Shown here piece after piece: positions 38,427 to 49,087 of a DNA stretch of 64,000 nt. Within the stretch, counting starts at the first letter, position 1. Each line of letters starts with the position of its first letter. The position numbers were made by a program, and so were the translations under genes. Location of the stretch: assembly GCF_003046295.1 (NCBI RefSeq), contig NZ_PZZN01000001.1:1012812-1076811 (forward strand), given 5' to 3'. The DNA comes from Sphingomonas aerolata. GTDB taxonomy: Bacteria > Pseudomonadota > Alphaproteobacteria > Sphingomonadales > Sphingomonadaceae. Under the pieces are notes generated by a model. The model ran no database searches, was not told the DNA's origin, and saw nothing but the letters and a program-made list of their open reading frames with translations.

Positions 38427-38837
38427 TCAATCCTTCGGAAAGAACCGCTCCACCACATGACTCGCCAGTCGCGAAGGCCGCAGCGTCTCCGCATCTAGGC
38501 AACACCAGCTCGACTTCACCTCGGCCAGCACATCCTCGCCGCGCTTGATGATCGTCTCGTAAAACGCCCGCGCGCCCTGCACCTTTTCGAGCAGCACCGT
38601 CGCGATCACGTCGTCGTCCAGAAACGCCGGCTTGCGGTAGGTAATCTCGTGTTTCAGCGCGACCCACAAATGCCCCGCCACCGCCTCGGCCGGGGCGAGC
38701 CGCTGCCAGTGATCGATCACCGCGGCCTGTACCCACTTCAGATAGTTCGCGTTGTTGACGTGACCCATGAAGTCGATGTCGGCCGGCTCGATGCCGATGG
38801 CGTAGATATGGGGAATGGCTGTTGACACCCCACCCAT
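38427..38837 (-). CDS. Acyl-CoA thioesterase (4HBT hot-dog fold)
   Basis: About 136 residues. YAIGIEPADIDFMGHVNNANYLKWVQAAV has the 4HBT/YbgC-type signature, with catalytic Asp22 and the GHVNN segment (His26). The rest is the hot-dog sheet (ITYRKPAFLDDDVIATVLLEKVQGARAFYETII). It hydrolyses a CoA thioester that cannot be specified. The start at 38837 has no clear Shine-Dalgarno; GTG at 38828 is an alternative. It is divergent from clpB, about 160 bases away. Confidence 0.85.
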   Translation of the reverse strand: MGGVSTAIPHIYAIGIEPADIDFMGHVNNANYLKWVQAAVIDHWQRLAPAEAVAGHLWVALKHEITYRKPAFLDDDVIATVLLEKVQGARAFYETIIKRGEDVLAEVKSSWCCLDAETLRPSRLASHVVERFFPKD

Positions 38838-38943
38838 ATAGCATGGGCGGGGGCTTATAGCGATGACGACGCTGCTTCGACACCGACAATAAACGCTATT
38901 CCGGCCCGCCGCGCTTGCCCCTAGCATGATGCAACGCCGCCCT

Positions 38944-38971
38944 CTTGTGTTGCCTAAATACAACACCATCT
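38944..38971 (+). promoter_or_regulatory. Candidate RpoH (sigma-32) promoter of clpB
   Basis: CTTGTGT (38944-38950), 13 bases, then CACCATCT (38964-38971). The -10 part differs from the CCCCATNT consensus at one position; the -35 keeps CTTG. It ends 27 bases before the clpB start, which fits heat-shock control of this gene. Confidence 0.45.
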
Positions 38972-38998
38972 CTGGCCGAAGATCACAGGGATACGCCC

Positions 38999-41578
38999 AT
39001 GAACATCGACAAATTCACCGACCGCGCGAAAGGCTTCCTCCAGTCCGCGCAGACCGTCGCGATCCGCATGAACCATCAGCGGATCGCGCCCGAGCATCTG
39101 CTGAAGGCGCTGCTCGAGGACGAACAGGGCATGGCCGCGGGGCTGATCGCGGCCGCGGGCGGCGACGCGAAGCGCGCGACCGCCGAGACCGACCTCGCGC
39201 TCGCCAAGATCCCCGCCGTCTCGGGCTCGGGCGCGCAGACCACGCCGGGGATCGACAATGACGCGGTCCGCGTGCTCGACCAGGCCGAACAGATCGCGAC
39301 CAAGGCGGGCGACAGCTTCGTCACCGTCGAACGGCTGCTCGTCGCGCTCGCGCTCTCGCTCAACACCGCCGCGGGCAAGGCATTGAAGACCGGCGGCGTC
39401 ACGCCCGAGGGGCTCAACACCGCGATCAACAGCGTCCGCCAGGGCCGCACCGCGGACACTGCGGGCGCCGAGGACCGCTATGACGCGCTCAAGAAATTCG
39501 CGCGCGACCTCACCCAGGCAGCACGCGACGGCAAGCTCGACCCCGTCATCGGCCGCGACGAGGAGATCCGCCGCACGATCCAGATCCTCGCCCGCCGCAC
39601 CAAGAACAACCCCGCGCTGATCGGCGAACCCGGCGTCGGCAAGACCGCGATCGCCGAAGGCCTCGCACTGCGCATCGCGAACGGCGACGTCCCCGACACG
39701 CTCAAGGACCGCCGCCTGATGTCGCTCGACATGGGCTCGCTCATCGCGGGCGCGAAATATCGCGGTGAGTTCGAGGAGCGGCTGAAGGGCGTGCTCGACG
39801 AGGTGAAGGCCGCCGAGGGCGACGTCATCCTGTTCATCGACGAGATGCACCAGCTGATCGGCGCGGGCAAATCCGAAGGCGCGATGGACGCGGGCAACCT
39901 CCTGAAACCCGCACTCGCACGCGGTGAGCTCCACTGCGTCGGCGCGACCACGCTCGACGAATATCGCAAGTACGTCGAGAAGGACCCCGCGCTCCAGCGC
40001 CGGTTCCAGCCCGTCATGGTCGGCGAACCCACCGTCGAGGACACGATCTCGATCCTGCGTGGCCTGAAGGAGAAATACGAGCTCCACCACGGCGTCCGCA
40101 TCACCGACGGCGCGATCGTCGCCGCCTCGACGCTGTCCAACCGCTACATCACCGACCGCTTCCTCCCCGACAAGGCGATCGACCTGATGGACGAGGCCGC
40201 AAGCCGGATCCGCATGGAGGTCGAATCCAAGCCCGAGGAGATCGAGAACCTCGACCGCCGCATCATCCAGCTCAAGATCGAACGCGAAGCGCTGAAGCGC
40301 GAGACCGACGAGGCGTCGATCGACCGGCTCGACACGCTCGAGGGCGATCTCGTCAATCTCGAGGAACAGTCCGCCGAGCTGACGACGCGCTGGAAGGGCG
40401 AGAAGGACAAGATCAACGCCGAGGCGCGGCTGAAGGAACAGCTCGACGCCGCGCGATTGGAACTCGATCAGGCGCAACGCTCGGGCGATCTCGCGCGCGC
40501 GGGCGAGCTCTCCTACGGCACGATCCCCGGCCTGCAGCGCCAGCTCGACGAGGCCGCCGGCGCGACCAAGGGCGCGATGCTGCGCGAGGAGGTCAATGCC
40601 GACGACATCGCCGGCGTCGTCAGCCGCTGGACCGGCATCCCGGTCGAACGGATGCTCCAGGGCGAGCGCGACAAATTGCTCGCGATGGAGGCGACGATCG
40701 GCAAGCGCGTCATCGGCCAGGCCCATGCGGTCAAGGCCGTCTCGACCGCGGTCCGCCGCGCGCGCGCCGGGCTTCAGGATCCCAACCGGCCGCTCGGCAG
40801 CTTCCTGTTCCTCGGACCCACCGGCGTCGGCAAGACCGAGCTGACCAAGGCGCTCGCCGAATTCCTGTTCGACGATCCCTCAGCAATGGTCCGCATCGAC
40901 ATGAGCGAGTTCATGGAAAAGCACGCGGTCGCGCGGCTGATCGGCGCCCCTCCAGGCTATGTCGGCTATGAGGAGGGCGGCGTGCTGACCGAGGCGGTCC
41001 GCCGGCGTCCCTATCAGGTGATCCTGTTCGACGAGGTCGAGAAGGCGCATGGCGACGTGTTCAACGTGCTCCTCCAGGTGCTCGACGACGGCCGCCTGAC
41101 CGACGGCCAAGGCCGCACGGTGGATTTCAGCAACACGCTGATCATCCTGACGAGCAATCTCGGCAGCCAGTATCTCGCCAACATGGCCGAGGGCGACGAC
41201 GTGTCGTCGGTCGAACCGCAGGTGATGGAGATCGTCCGGTCGCACTTCCGCCCGGAATTCCTCAACCGGCTCGACGAGGTGATCCTGTTTCACCGTCTCG
41301 GCCAGGCGCACATGGCGCCGATCGTCGACATCCAGGTGTCGCGCGTCGACAAGCTGCTCGCCGACCGCAAGATCACGCTCGACCTCACCGAAGCCGCCCG
41401 CGCCTGGCTCGGCCGCGTCGGCTACGACCCCGTCTACGGCGCCCGCCCCCTCAAACGCGCGGTCCAGCGCTACCTCCAGGACCCGCTCGCCGACATGATC
41501 CTGCGCGGCGAGGTCAAGGACGGCGCCACCGTCCATATCGACGAGGGCGACGGGAAACTGGTGCTGGCGGTCGGGTGA
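38999..41578 (+). CDS. clpB: ATP-dependent disaggregase ClpB
   Basis: 859 residues from the ATG at 38999 ([18 protein letters not shown]). Hexameric AAA+ chaperone that rescues aggregated proteins with DnaK. An N-terminal Clp repeat domain, NBD1 with Walker A GEPGVGKT (Lys215) and Walker [16 protein letters not shown], the middle coiled coil (about 400-530, [20 protein letters not shown]), and NBD2 with Walker A GPTGVGKT (Lys612) are all visible. The length is as in E. coli. The middle domain distinguishes it from ClpA and ClpC. Confidence 0.98.
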   Translation: MNIDKFTDRAKGFLQSAQTVAIRMNHQRIAPEHLLKALLEDEQGMAAGLIAAAGGDAKRATAETDLALAKIPAVSGSGAQTTPGIDNDAVRVLDQAEQIATKAGDSFVTVERLLVALALSLNTAAGKALKTGGVTPEGLNTAINSVRQGRTADTAGAEDRYDALKKFARDLTQAARDGKLDPVIGRDEEIRRTIQILARRTKNNPALIGEPGVGKTAIAEGLALRIANGDVPDTLKDRRLMSLDMGSLIAGAKYRGEFEERLKGVLDEVKAAEGDVILFIDEMHQLIGAGKSEGAMDAGNLLKPALARGELHCVGATTLDEYRKYVEKDPALQRRFQPVMVGEPTVEDTISILRGLKEKYELHHGVRITDGAIVAASTLSNRYITDRFLPDKAIDLMDEAASRIRMEVESKPEEIENLDRRIIQLKIEREALKRETDEASIDRLDTLEGDLVNLEEQSAELTTRWKGEKDKINAEARLKEQLDAARLELDQAQRSGDLARAGELSYGTIPGLQRQLDEAAGATKGAMLREEVNADDIAGVVSRWTGIPVERMLQGERDKLLAMEATIGKRVIGQAHAVKAVSTAVRRARAGLQDPNRPLGSFLFLGPTGVGKTELTKALAEFLFDDPSAMVRIDMSEFMEKHAVARLIGAPPGYVGYEEGGVLTEAVRRRPYQVILFDEVEKAHGDVFNVLLQVLDDGRLTDGQGRTVDFSNTLIILTSNLGSQYLANMAEGDDVSSVEPQVMEIVRSHFRPEFLNRLDEVILFHRLGQAHMAPIVDIQVSRVDKLLADRKITLDLTEAARAWLGRVGYDPVYGARPLKRAVQRYLQDPLADMILRGEVKDGATVHIDEGDGKLVLAVG

Positions 41579-41597
41579 GCCCCCGAACGGCAGGCAC

Positions 41598-41628
41598 AAA
41601 AAAAGGGCGGCTCCCGAAGGAGCCGCCC
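41598..41628 (-). terminator. Rho-independent terminator of the second TonB-dependent receptor gene
   Basis: gggcggctcc / ggagccgccc pair around cgaa; read on the minus strand the hairpin is followed by seven T residues (the a-run at 41598-41604). It lies 23 bases past the receptor stop. It may also slow clpB transcripts arriving from the other side. Confidence 0.85.
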
Positions 41629-41651
41629 CGAATTGTCGCGTGGGTATCGGC

Positions 41652-44600
41652 TTAGAAGTTGAACTTCGCGCCTGCACGATACTGACGACCGAAGATGCCG
41701 TCGCCACCCTGGATCGCATTGTACAGATACGCGCCATAGGTGACGGTATCGACCGGCGGCAGGCGATCGAAGAGGTTCAGCGCGTTGACGTAGAAGCTGA
41801 ACTTGTCGGTGACCTTGAAGTTCACGTTCGCATCGACCGTGATGTAGCTCTTCACGTGGCAGTCGTTGTACACGGCAGCCTGGCCGCAATCCTTGTATTG
41901 GTCGCCCTGATCGGTCGCCGACAGGTCATAGCCCGACGTGTAGTTGACCGTGGTGCTGACCGCGAAGTCGCCGAAGTCGAACGTGTTGAGCCAGTTGCCC
42001 TTCCACTCGAACGTCCCCGACCCTGCGGTCAGGTTGAAGTTGCCGAGCGTGCCCTCATAGCGCTGCTTCTCGCCGTCGATCGTCGTGCTGAGCTCGATGA
42101 TGTAGCTCGCATTCAGGTTCGACGTCCACTTGACCGGACCGAAGTCATACGCGCCGTTGATCCCGAAATCGATGCCCGACGACTTGATCGTGTCGGCATT
42201 GATCAGCTGCGAGCGGACGAAGGCGATCTTCGGACGCGCGTTCGGGTTGTTGACGTCGGGTGCGTCGGCGATGACCTCGAACCCGGCAACCGGTGCGGCA
42301 CCGGCATAATAGGCTGCGATCGCGGCCGAATTGTCCGGCGTCGTGATCGCACCGGTCTTCTTGATGTTGTAGTAGTCGACGGTCAGCGACACGCTGCGGA
42401 TCGGGTCGAACTTGACCCCGCCGGTGAAGCTGCGCGACTTTTCGGGCTTCAGCTCCGGCGATGCCAGCGTCGTCTGTCCGATCGAGTAGGACGTCAGATA
42501 GGCCGGGCACGCCGTCGGGGTCGCCTGCGAACAGCCTGCGCCATATTGGGCAAGGAACGCATCGGGGATCGCCGAGATCTGCTGCGTCACATAGCCCGTC
42601 GTCGGCAGTGCATTCGCCTCGCCGAAGCTCGGGATACGGAAGCCGCGCGAATAGGTACCCCGCACCGTGACCTGCTGGAGCGGCGTGAAGATCGCGCCGA
42701 CCTTCGGCGAGAAGTTGCTCTGCCCGGTCGAATAGTGATCGTAGCGACCCGAACCGTTGAGCGTCAGCACGTCGAGCACCGGTGCGTTGATTTCGGCGAA
42801 GGCCGAGCTCACCGTGCGGTTACCCTTGGTACCGAAGGCGTTCAGCGTGAAGTACCGCTGCGTCGCGCCGTTATAGTCGTCGTTCGCGCTGGGCGCGTCG
42901 ACCGCTTCGTAGAAGATCGAGCCACCGACCGCGACGCGCAGGTCGCCGCCGGGCAGCGTGGCAAGCGACTTCTGGACGGTCAGCTGCGCCTGATAGAGAT
43001 CCGACGTCGTGTCGGTGATGTTCTCGGGCGTCAGATAATCGCGCACCGCCTGGGTATTGAGGCCCGGGTTGACGAAGTTGTAGCTGCCGTCGGCAATGAC
43101 GTTGAGCAGGTTCTGGATATAAACATACCCGTTGGTCTTCACCCGCAGGTCGGTGTGCATCGCCGTTGCGTTGAAGTCATAGTCGAAGCCGTTGAGGACC
43201 GTGCCCTTGAGGCCGAATGCGGCACGGTACACGCGGCTGCGGGTCTCGTTCTGCGTGACGGTGTCGGGCAGCGCGCCGACGAGGCGGGCGACCTGGTTCT
43301 GTGCCGCGAACGGGTTGTTCGGGTTCAGCGTGCCGTTCGTCGGACCGCAGTTCACGCGCGCGGCGCAGACATAGACCGGCAATGCCAGCACGCCCGAGCC
43401 CGCGGCCAGCGCGGCGGTCTGCGCCTGCGAGGTCGAGAACTGCGGCGAGAGGATGCCGGCCGGTGCGTTACCGCGGATGACCGACGGACGACCGGTATAG
43501 TTGCTCGCCGACTGGGCGAAATTGACCAGCAGATATGCCTCGGAGTCGGCACCGACCTTTGCGCTGAAACGGGCCGAGCCGCCGAAACGCTCGATGTTCG
43601 GCGTCACCATGTCGTACTTGTTGGTGTTGTCGACCTGGCAGACCGTGGTCGGCGTCGTCACGTTCGCCGGCGTGGCGAGCTGCGCGGCGGTCGGGTTGTA
43701 GGGGGTGCCGTTGAGGCAGCCCGCTGCCGGGTTCAGCAGCTGGTACCGGCCCGATGCGACCGTGTTCGCGGCGTCGGCCGGACGGACGTAGAAATTGCCC
43801 GTACCGATCGCGAAGCCGTTGAGGGCGCCGTTCGCGTCAAGGCCGTTCGCCGTGTTGTTCGGGCCGCACTGCGTGGTGCCGGTGCGGTTCGAACAGATCC
43901 CGGTCAGGTTGTCCGAATTGAAGGGCGCCGGCAGGTCGCGCTGGTACACGCCCTCGTTGCGGAAATAGAAGCCGCTGACATAGGCGTTGTAGCCCTTCTC
44001 GTCGAGGTCGCCGGTACCCGCGGTCAGCGTCAGCCGCTGGTTGGCGTTGTTGCCGTTCTCGGAGATGCCGGCCTCGGCGCGACCGCTGATGCCGTTGAAC
44101 TTGCGCTTGGTGATCACGTTGACCACGCCTGCAATGGCATCGGCACCGTAGCTCGACGATGCGCCGTCGCGCAGCACGTCGATGCGCTCGACGATGTCGT
44201 CGGGGATGGTGTTCAGATCGACGAAGTTGCGCGATCCGTCATCCGACAGCGGGTAATAGGCGGCGCGCAGGCCGTCGAACAGCACGAGCGTCGAGTTGGT
44301 CGACAGGCCACGCAGCGACACCGAAGACGCGCCCGCGGCGAATGCGCCGTTGGCGGTGAACGAGTTGGTCAGCGCCGGGCCGTTGTTCGACGACAGCGCC
44401 TGGATGCCGGCCTGCACCGTGTTGATGCCGCGCGAATCCAGATTTTCGGTGGTCAGCGTGGTGACGGGCGAAATGCCGGTATCGGTACCGCGGATGATCG
44501 ATCCGGTGACGACGATCTCGTCGCCGGCGGCAGGCTGGTTCTGCGCGGCGACGTCGCTCGACGGGACACCGTTCTGCTCGGGCGGCGTCGCCTGCTGCGC

Positions 44601-44684
44601 GAACGCCGGCGCCGCCATGGCGAACGCGAACGGCGTCGCAGCCGCGAGCAGGAGCGCCTTCTTGGTCAACGAAATGCTGGTCAT
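41652..44684 (-). CDS. TonB-dependent outer-membrane receptor (1010 residues)
   Basis: Signal peptide ([27 protein letters not shown]), then the sphingomonad-style plug start [15 protein letters not shown] and plug features [20 protein letters not shown] and [29 protein letters not shown] long 22-strand-type barrel ends in GAKFNF with terminal Phe. Of two adjacent ATGs, the one at 44684 has better spacing (six bases) to GAGGG. The plug resembles receptors for large or plant-derived substrates, but none can be assigned. It has its own terminator, and an AT-rich upstream region separates it from the next receptor. Confidence 0.94.
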   Translation of the reverse strand: MTSISLTKKALLLAAATPFAFAMAAPAFAQQATPPEQNGVPSSDVAAQNQPAAGDEIVVTGSIIRGTDTGISPVTTLTTENLDSRGINTVQAGIQALSSNNGPALTNSFTANGAFAAGASSVSLRGLSTNSTLVLFDGLRAAYYPLSDDGSRNFVDLNTIPDDIVERIDVLRDGASSSYGADAIAGVVNVITKRKFNGISGRAEAGISENGNNANQRLTLTAGTGDLDEKGYNAYVSGFYFRNEGVYQRDLPAPFNSDNLTGICSNRTGTTQCGPNNTANGLDANGALNGFAIGTGNFYVRPADAANTVASGRYQLLNPAAGCLNGTPYNPTAAQLATPANVTTPTTVCQVDNTNKYDMVTPNIERFGGSARFSAKVGADSEAYLLVNFAQSASNYTGRPSVIRGNAPAGILSPQFSTSQAQTAALAAGSGVLALPVYVCAARVNCGPTNGTLNPNNPFAAQNQVARLVGALPDTVTQNETRSRVYRAAFGLKGTVLNGFDYDFNATAMHTDLRVKTNGYVYIQNLLNVIADGSYNFVNPGLNTQAVRDYLTPENITDTTSDLYQAQLTVQKSLATLPGGDLRVAVGGSIFYEAVDAPSANDDYNGATQRYFTLNAFGTKGNRTVSSAFAEINAPVLDVLTLNGSGRYDHYSTGQSNFSPKVGAIFTPLQQVTVRGTYSRGFRIPSFGEANALPTTGYVTQQISAIPDAFLAQYGAGCSQATPTACPAYLTSYSIGQTTLASPELKPEKSRSFTGGVKFDPIRSVSLTVDYYNIKKTGAITTPDNSAAIAAYYAGAAPVAGFEVIADAPDVNNPNARPKIAFVRSQLINADTIKSSGIDFGINGAYDFGPVKWTSNLNASYIIELSTTIDGEKQRYEGTLGNFNLTAGSGTFEWKGNWLNTFDFGDFAVSTTVNYTSGYDLSATDQGDQYKDCGQAAVYNDCHVKSYITVDANVNFKVTDKFSFYVNALNLFDRLPPVDTVTYGAYLYNAIQGGDGIFGRQYRAGAKFNF

Positions 44685-45029
44685 CATGATCCCTCGCTTG
44701 AACCCGGTCGCCCGCATCGCGGTACGCCGGGCAATTTTCCGCCCCTTTCATCGCGCCGAAGCACGACCCCGAAGGACATGGCGATGGGATGGAGGTGCTG
44801 TCGCATCCTGTAAAGAATGCATCCGGGCGGCCGAATGCTTTGGCAATCTCGTGTAGCGAAAAAGACACAATCACTGGTGCTTTTTCTTACAATCTGTTGC
44901 TTTTTCCGACAGCAGATCATCGCTACGCATAATAATTAGGCAAAGGCGTTTTCACGTCGCACCCGCGACAGGCGCTCGGCGAGGCCTTGGTCCGGGCTTC
45001 AGCGTCACCCCGGACCGGCCGCCCGAACC
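44685..45029 (-). promoter_or_regulatory. AT-rich leader/promoter region of the second TonB-dependent receptor
   Basis: No gene is seen here. Between about 44840 and 44945 the base composition is much richer in A/T than the surroundings, as in a promoter region. tgctttttc occurs twice with a 20-base period (44878-44886 and 44898-44906), and its complement-like gaaaaaga occurs at 44858-44865. I could not fix a -35/-10 pair. Confidence 0.4.
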
Positions 45030-45065
45030 AAAAAAAGGGGCGGCGGATCCATGATCCGCCGCCCC
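45030..45065 (-). terminator. Rho-independent terminator of the third TonB-dependent receptor gene
   Basis: A 12-bp perfect stem (ggggcggcggat / atccgccgcccc) with a five-base loop, followed on the minus strand by seven T residues (45030-45036). It lies 26 bases past the receptor stop, so the two tandem receptors are separate transcripts. Confidence 0.88.
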
Positions 45066-45090
45066 CCGATATCGCGTCCGAAAGGATCGC

Positions 45091-48000
45091 TTACATGTCG
45101 ATCGTCAGGCCGACGAACAGGTACCGGCCGAGTGCATCATAGATGCCCGGATAGGTGTTGCCGTTGCCGAACGAGCCGATCGGCGACGCCGTCGCGCTGA
45201 GGATCGGCGGCGTCTTGTCGAGCACGTTGTTGACGCCGAGGCGGTAGGTGACCTTGTCCGCGACCCGGATGGTGGCGGCGAGATCGAAATAGTCCTGCGC
45301 CTTCACGCGGCCGTCATTGGCGAAGAACGGGCCGGCCAGATCGGCATCGCCGCTGGTCCGCTCGAACTTGGTCGCCGACAGATGGCGCCAGTTGCCCGAC
45401 AGGCCGATGCCGCCCAGCGTGGTCAACGACAGACGCGCCTGGTGACGCCACTTGGACATCGGATAGCCGCACTGTGCGCCGTACAGGCCCGCGCAATCGA
45501 ACTTGGTGCCGACCTTGTCCGACGTGAACTTGTCGACATAGGTGCCGTTGAACGACAGCCCGATCGTGCCGATGCTGTCCGAGCGGTAGGTATAGCCCGC
45601 CGAGGTCTCGATCCCCTGCGTGGTCAGCGACCCTGCGTTGACGTTGGTGTCGACGATGAAGCCCGCATTGCCCTGCCACAGCGTGCCGTTGGCATCGCGG
45701 TTGATCGCGCCGCAGAACTGGTCGTCCGCGGTCTGGAGGCACTGCGCGATGATCGTGTCCGCGCCGACGACGCCGATCCGGTCCTTCAGCTTGATGCGGA
45801 AGCCGTCGACCGACAGGTTGAAGCCCGGCAGGAACGACGGCCGCAGGATCACGCCCGCGGTGAACGTGTCGGCCTTTTCGGGGCGCAGGTTCGGGTTGCC
45901 GCCGAGCAGGCCGTTATACTGCTCGGACGGGTTGGCGGCGATCAGGCCGAACCGGTTCGCGGGAACGCCGGTCAGCGCGCACTGCGCGGCGGTGTTGCCG
46001 TTGACCAGCCCGTTGACCGCGGCGCCGGCGCAGGGATCGGTCGCACCGTCGAGCTGGACCGACTGCTGCGCGAACAGCTCCTGCGTGTTCGGTGCGCGGA
46101 CCGCACGGTTGTAGCCGCCGCGGAAGCGGACGTCGGAGATCGGCGCCCAGACCAGCTCACCCTTGTACGAATGCGCCGAACCCGCGGTGCTGTAGCTCGA
46201 ATAGCGATAGCCGCCATTGACCGTCAGCTCGTTGACGAACGGGCGGTCGCTGACCAGCGGCACCTGGATTTCGCCGAACACTTCCTTGACGGTGTAGCTG
46301 CCGCGGATCGGCAGCGTCGCGCCGCCCTGGCCGGCCAGATCGCCGCTCAGGAACGCGTTGTCGACTTCGAGGCTCAGCGATTCCTTGCGGTACTCGCCAC
46401 CGACGTTCAGCGCGATGCCCTCGCTCGCGAACGGCGACTGCACGCCGTATTCGGCGCCCTTGAAGGTGAAGTTCGCGTTGAGGACGGTTTCCTTGTTCTC
46501 GCCCGACTGGAAGCCCGGGGTCTGGACATAGTTCAGCGCCTCGGGCGTGATCCCGGCCGCGCCGAAGATGTTGAGCGGGACGCAGTTCGGATCGGTGCCG
46601 TCGACGACCGAGCGGCAGACCGCCTGGCCGAGCGTCGCCGAGCCGGGACGCGTGTCGGTGATCGCGTCGAGCGCGCGCGTGGTGCGCGAGATCGAGAATT
46701 CGTTGCGATACACCTGGCTGAACACGGTGCTGCCGAACTGGCCATAGGCCTCGTACGAGATGCCCTTGTCGATATCGCCGGTCGCGCCCGCGACGAAGCG
46801 ATACTGGGTATGGCGAAGATCCGCCTGGCGCCCGCCGCCCTCGACGTTGCGACGGCCGATGCGGACTTTCGCCTGCTGATACTGCGAGCCGTCCGGGTTG
46901 GTCAGGTTGACCACCGCGCCATTGGCGTCGGTCACCAGGTTGGACGCACGGCAGAAGGTCGAGACCTGCGCCGCCGACAGCAGCGGGTTGTTGCAGTTCA
47001 GGACCGTCGTGTTGTTGAAATCACCTGACGGCGCGATCTGCGCGACCGAGCGATCGTCCATGAACATGAAGTCGGCATAGGGCTTGAACGCGTCGCTGAC
47101 TTCATACTTGGCGAGGAAGCCCGCGGTGTAGCGCGTGTCCGGACGCTGGTAATAGTTCAGCGGGTTGGCGTTGTAGAGCGTCCGCCCCGCGACGAGCTGG
47201 CCTGCTGCGTTCAGCGTATAGCCGGTCGGCGGCCCGCCCTCGGTCGCATCGCCGAGCGTGAAGTTCGCCGGGAATGCGGTGGCCGATCCGCCGCAGACAT
47301 AATCGTTGCCGACATTGCCCGACGGCGCGTTCAGCCCGCACGAGCTATAGTCGCGCGACCCCTGCAGGATCGCGCCGATCTTGCGATAGCCGCCATAGCC
47401 GACGACATGGCCGCGGCCGTCGCTGGTTGCCGCGCCGACCTTGAAGTTGATGTCGAACTGCGTGCCGTCGAACGCCTGGCCGCTCGGCGCGGGATAGCCG
47501 CTTGCCGCCGACAGCGCCTGGAACCGCTCGCTGCGGTTGTTGTGGTTGTTGATGCCGCCCGACACGTCGACGCTGAAGCCTTCGTAATCGGTGTCGAGCA
47601 CGAAGTTGACGACGCCCGCGATCGCGTCCGACCCATAGACCGAACCGGCGCCGCCGGTCAGCACGTCGACGCGCTTGATCAGCGAGGCGGGGATCATGTT
47701 GACGTCGGCGGCCGCACTCGCGGTGCTGCTCGACGAGGGGTTGCCCGGCATCAGGCGGCGGCCGTTGATCAGCACCAGCGTGCGCGATTCACCCAGGTTG
47801 CGCAGGTTGATCGTCGCCGTACCGGTCGACCCGTTCGACACCGACGAGGTCTGCGTCGCGAACGACGCCGGCAGGCTGTTGAGCACGTCCTCGATCCGCG
47901 TCGCGCCGCGCAGCTTGATGTCCGCCGCGTTGACCACGGTGATCGGGCTGGCAGAGGTCAGGTTGGGGTTCGAGATACGCGATCCGGTGACGACGATGTC

Positions 48001-48228
48001 GGTACCCGCGGCGGTCCCGGCTGCAGCGGGATCCTCGCTCGGCGTGTTCGAGACTGCCGGGGTCGTCGCTGCCGCGCCGTCGTCGCTGGTGGTGCTCTGC
48101 GGTGCGGGAGCCGGCTCGGCTGCCGGTGCAGGAGCCGGTGCGGTCTGGGCCGCTGCCGGCAGCGCGACGACGGCGCCCGCGATCATCGTGGACGCGAGCA
48201 GGCAATCCCGAAACATATGATTCCGCAT
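45091..48228 (-). CDS. TonB-dependent outer-membrane receptor (1045 residues)
   Basis: From the ATG at 48228 (MRNHMFRDCLLASTMIAGAV), with AAGGGGA upstream. A signal peptide and an Ala/Pro/Glu linker lead to GTDIVVTGSRISNPNLTS, a plug with ATINLRNLGESRTLVLINGRRLMPG and [26 protein letters not shown], and a barrel ending in LGRYLFVGLTIDM. The final residue is Met rather than the usual Phe, with the aromatic residue several positions earlier. The NLGESRTLVLINGRR plug type is common in sphingomonads. The substrate is unknown. Confidence 0.94.
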   Translation of the reverse strand: MRNHMFRDCLLASTMIAGAVVALPAAAQTAPAPAPAAEPAPAPQSTTSDDGAAATTPAVSNTPSEDPAAAGTAAGTDIVVTGSRISNPNLTSASPITVVNAADIKLRGATRIEDVLNSLPASFATQTSSVSNGSTGTATINLRNLGESRTLVLINGRRLMPGNPSSSSTASAAADVNMIPASLIKRVDVLTGGAGSVYGSDAIAGVVNFVLDTDYEGFSVDVSGGINNHNNRSERFQALSAASGYPAPSGQAFDGTQFDINFKVGAATSDGRGHVVGYGGYRKIGAILQGSRDYSSCGLNAPSGNVGNDYVCGGSATAFPANFTLGDATEGGPPTGYTLNAAGQLVAGRTLYNANPLNYYQRPDTRYTAGFLAKYEVSDAFKPYADFMFMDDRSVAQIAPSGDFNNTTVLNCNNPLLSAAQVSTFCRASNLVTDANGAVVNLTNPDGSQYQQAKVRIGRRNVEGGGRQADLRHTQYRFVAGATGDIDKGISYEAYGQFGSTVFSQVYRNEFSISRTTRALDAITDTRPGSATLGQAVCRSVVDGTDPNCVPLNIFGAAGITPEALNYVQTPGFQSGENKETVLNANFTFKGAEYGVQSPFASEGIALNVGGEYRKESLSLEVDNAFLSGDLAGQGGATLPIRGSYTVKEVFGEIQVPLVSDRPFVNELTVNGGYRYSSYSTAGSAHSYKGELVWAPISDVRFRGGYNRAVRAPNTQELFAQQSVQLDGATDPCAGAAVNGLVNGNTAAQCALTGVPANRFGLIAANPSEQYNGLLGGNPNLRPEKADTFTAGVILRPSFLPGFNLSVDGFRIKLKDRIGVVGADTIIAQCLQTADDQFCGAINRDANGTLWQGNAGFIVDTNVNAGSLTTQGIETSAGYTYRSDSIGTIGLSFNGTYVDKFTSDKVGTKFDCAGLYGAQCGYPMSKWRHQARLSLTTLGGIGLSGNWRHLSATKFERTSGDADLAGPFFANDGRVKAQDYFDLAATIRVADKVTYRLGVNNVLDKTPPILSATASPIGSFGNGNTYPGIYDALGRYLFVGLTIDM

Positions 48229-48535
48229 GTATTCATTCCCCTTTCGCGCCGTCGATCCGTGATGACTGACGCGATGTGTTGCGGCGCGCTCCGGCGCACT
48301 GACTGGGGGCCGGTTACGCAAACGGCAGCGCTTTTGTCCAAAATAAAATTGTAAAATAGTAACGGATCATCGCATTGACGTACCATTGTTACAAAAAGGC
48401 AACATCGCGAATCCGGCGCCCTGCGGCGGGTTTTTCGAAGGAATCAAAGGGGATAATCCGGGGATGGCGGGCCCTGCGCGCCCCCGCCCCGGATCGGCCC
48501 CGGATTGCCGAAGCCGATACGAGGATGACACGGAC
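48229..48535. promoter_or_regulatory. Divergent promoter region between the third receptor and a small secreted protein
   Basis: No gene is seen. An AT-rich core lies at about 48333-48405. On the minus strand TTGGAC (48336-48341) stands 17 bases before CGTAAC, a weak promoter candidate for the receptor. GAGGA nine bases before 48536 is the Shine-Dalgarno of the rightward gene. Confidence 0.35.
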
Positions 48536-49072
48536 ATGCACATATCGACACGACGGGCGGCCGCCGGCCTGCTGACCACCGCCCTGCTGATCGCGGGCCT
48601 GCCGTCCGCTGCGACCGCGGGGTCGCCCCGCGGCGCACGCGCGCCGGTGCTGGTCGCGCTCACCCAGTGCCGCACGCTGTCGGAGACCGCCGCGCGGCTC
48701 GCCTGTTTCGACCGTTCGGTCGCCGCGCTCGAACAGGCTGAAGCGAACCGGACGATCGTCATCATCGATCAGCAGCAGGTCCGCGAGACGCGGCGCGCGG
48801 TATTCGGCATCGCGCTTCCCGAGACGGGCCTGCTCGGCAAGGCCGAGGACCTGCCGCAGATCGAGGCGGTTCTCGCGGGTGCGTCGGTCGACGACTCCGG
48901 CCATTGGCGCTTCCAGCTCGCCGACGGCGCGCGCTGGATCCAGACCGACGACAATGTGATCGCCCGGCGCCCGCGCGCGAAGGACGCGGTCGTCATCAAG
49001 CGCGCCGCACTCGGCAGTTTCCGGATGAGCGTCGGCGGTCAGCCCGCGGTCAAGGTCCGCCGCCTCAACTAG
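48536..49072 (+). CDS. Secreted protein of unknown function
   Basis: 178 residues from the ATG at 48536. The signal peptide is AAAGLLTTALLIAGLPSAATA. The mature part begins with a conserved-looking CRTLSETAARLACFDRSVAAL, in which two Cys and the RLACFD pattern recur in many short alphaproteobacterial exported proteins; then a region GHWRFQLADGARWIQTDDNVIARRPRAKDAVVIKRAALGSFRMSVGG. The second part looks like a small beta domain. No enzymatic motif is recognised. It is convergent with the LytM peptidase gene, 15 bases away. Confidence 0.75.
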   Translation: MHISTRRAAAGLLTTALLIAGLPSAATAGSPRGARAPVLVALTQCRTLSETAARLACFDRSVAALEQAEANRTIVIIDQQQVRETRRAVFGIALPETGLLGKAEDLPQIEAVLAGASVDDSGHWRFQLADGARWIQTDDNVIARRPRAKDAVVIKRAALGSFRMSVGGQPAVKVRRLN

Positions 49073-49087
49073 ACGTCGCGCGCGCTC

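Noticed and set aside
41640..44813. 1057-codon open frame antisense to the second TonB-dependent receptor
   Set aside because: Arg/Val-rich shadow of a receptor gene that has signal peptide, plug and barrel features.
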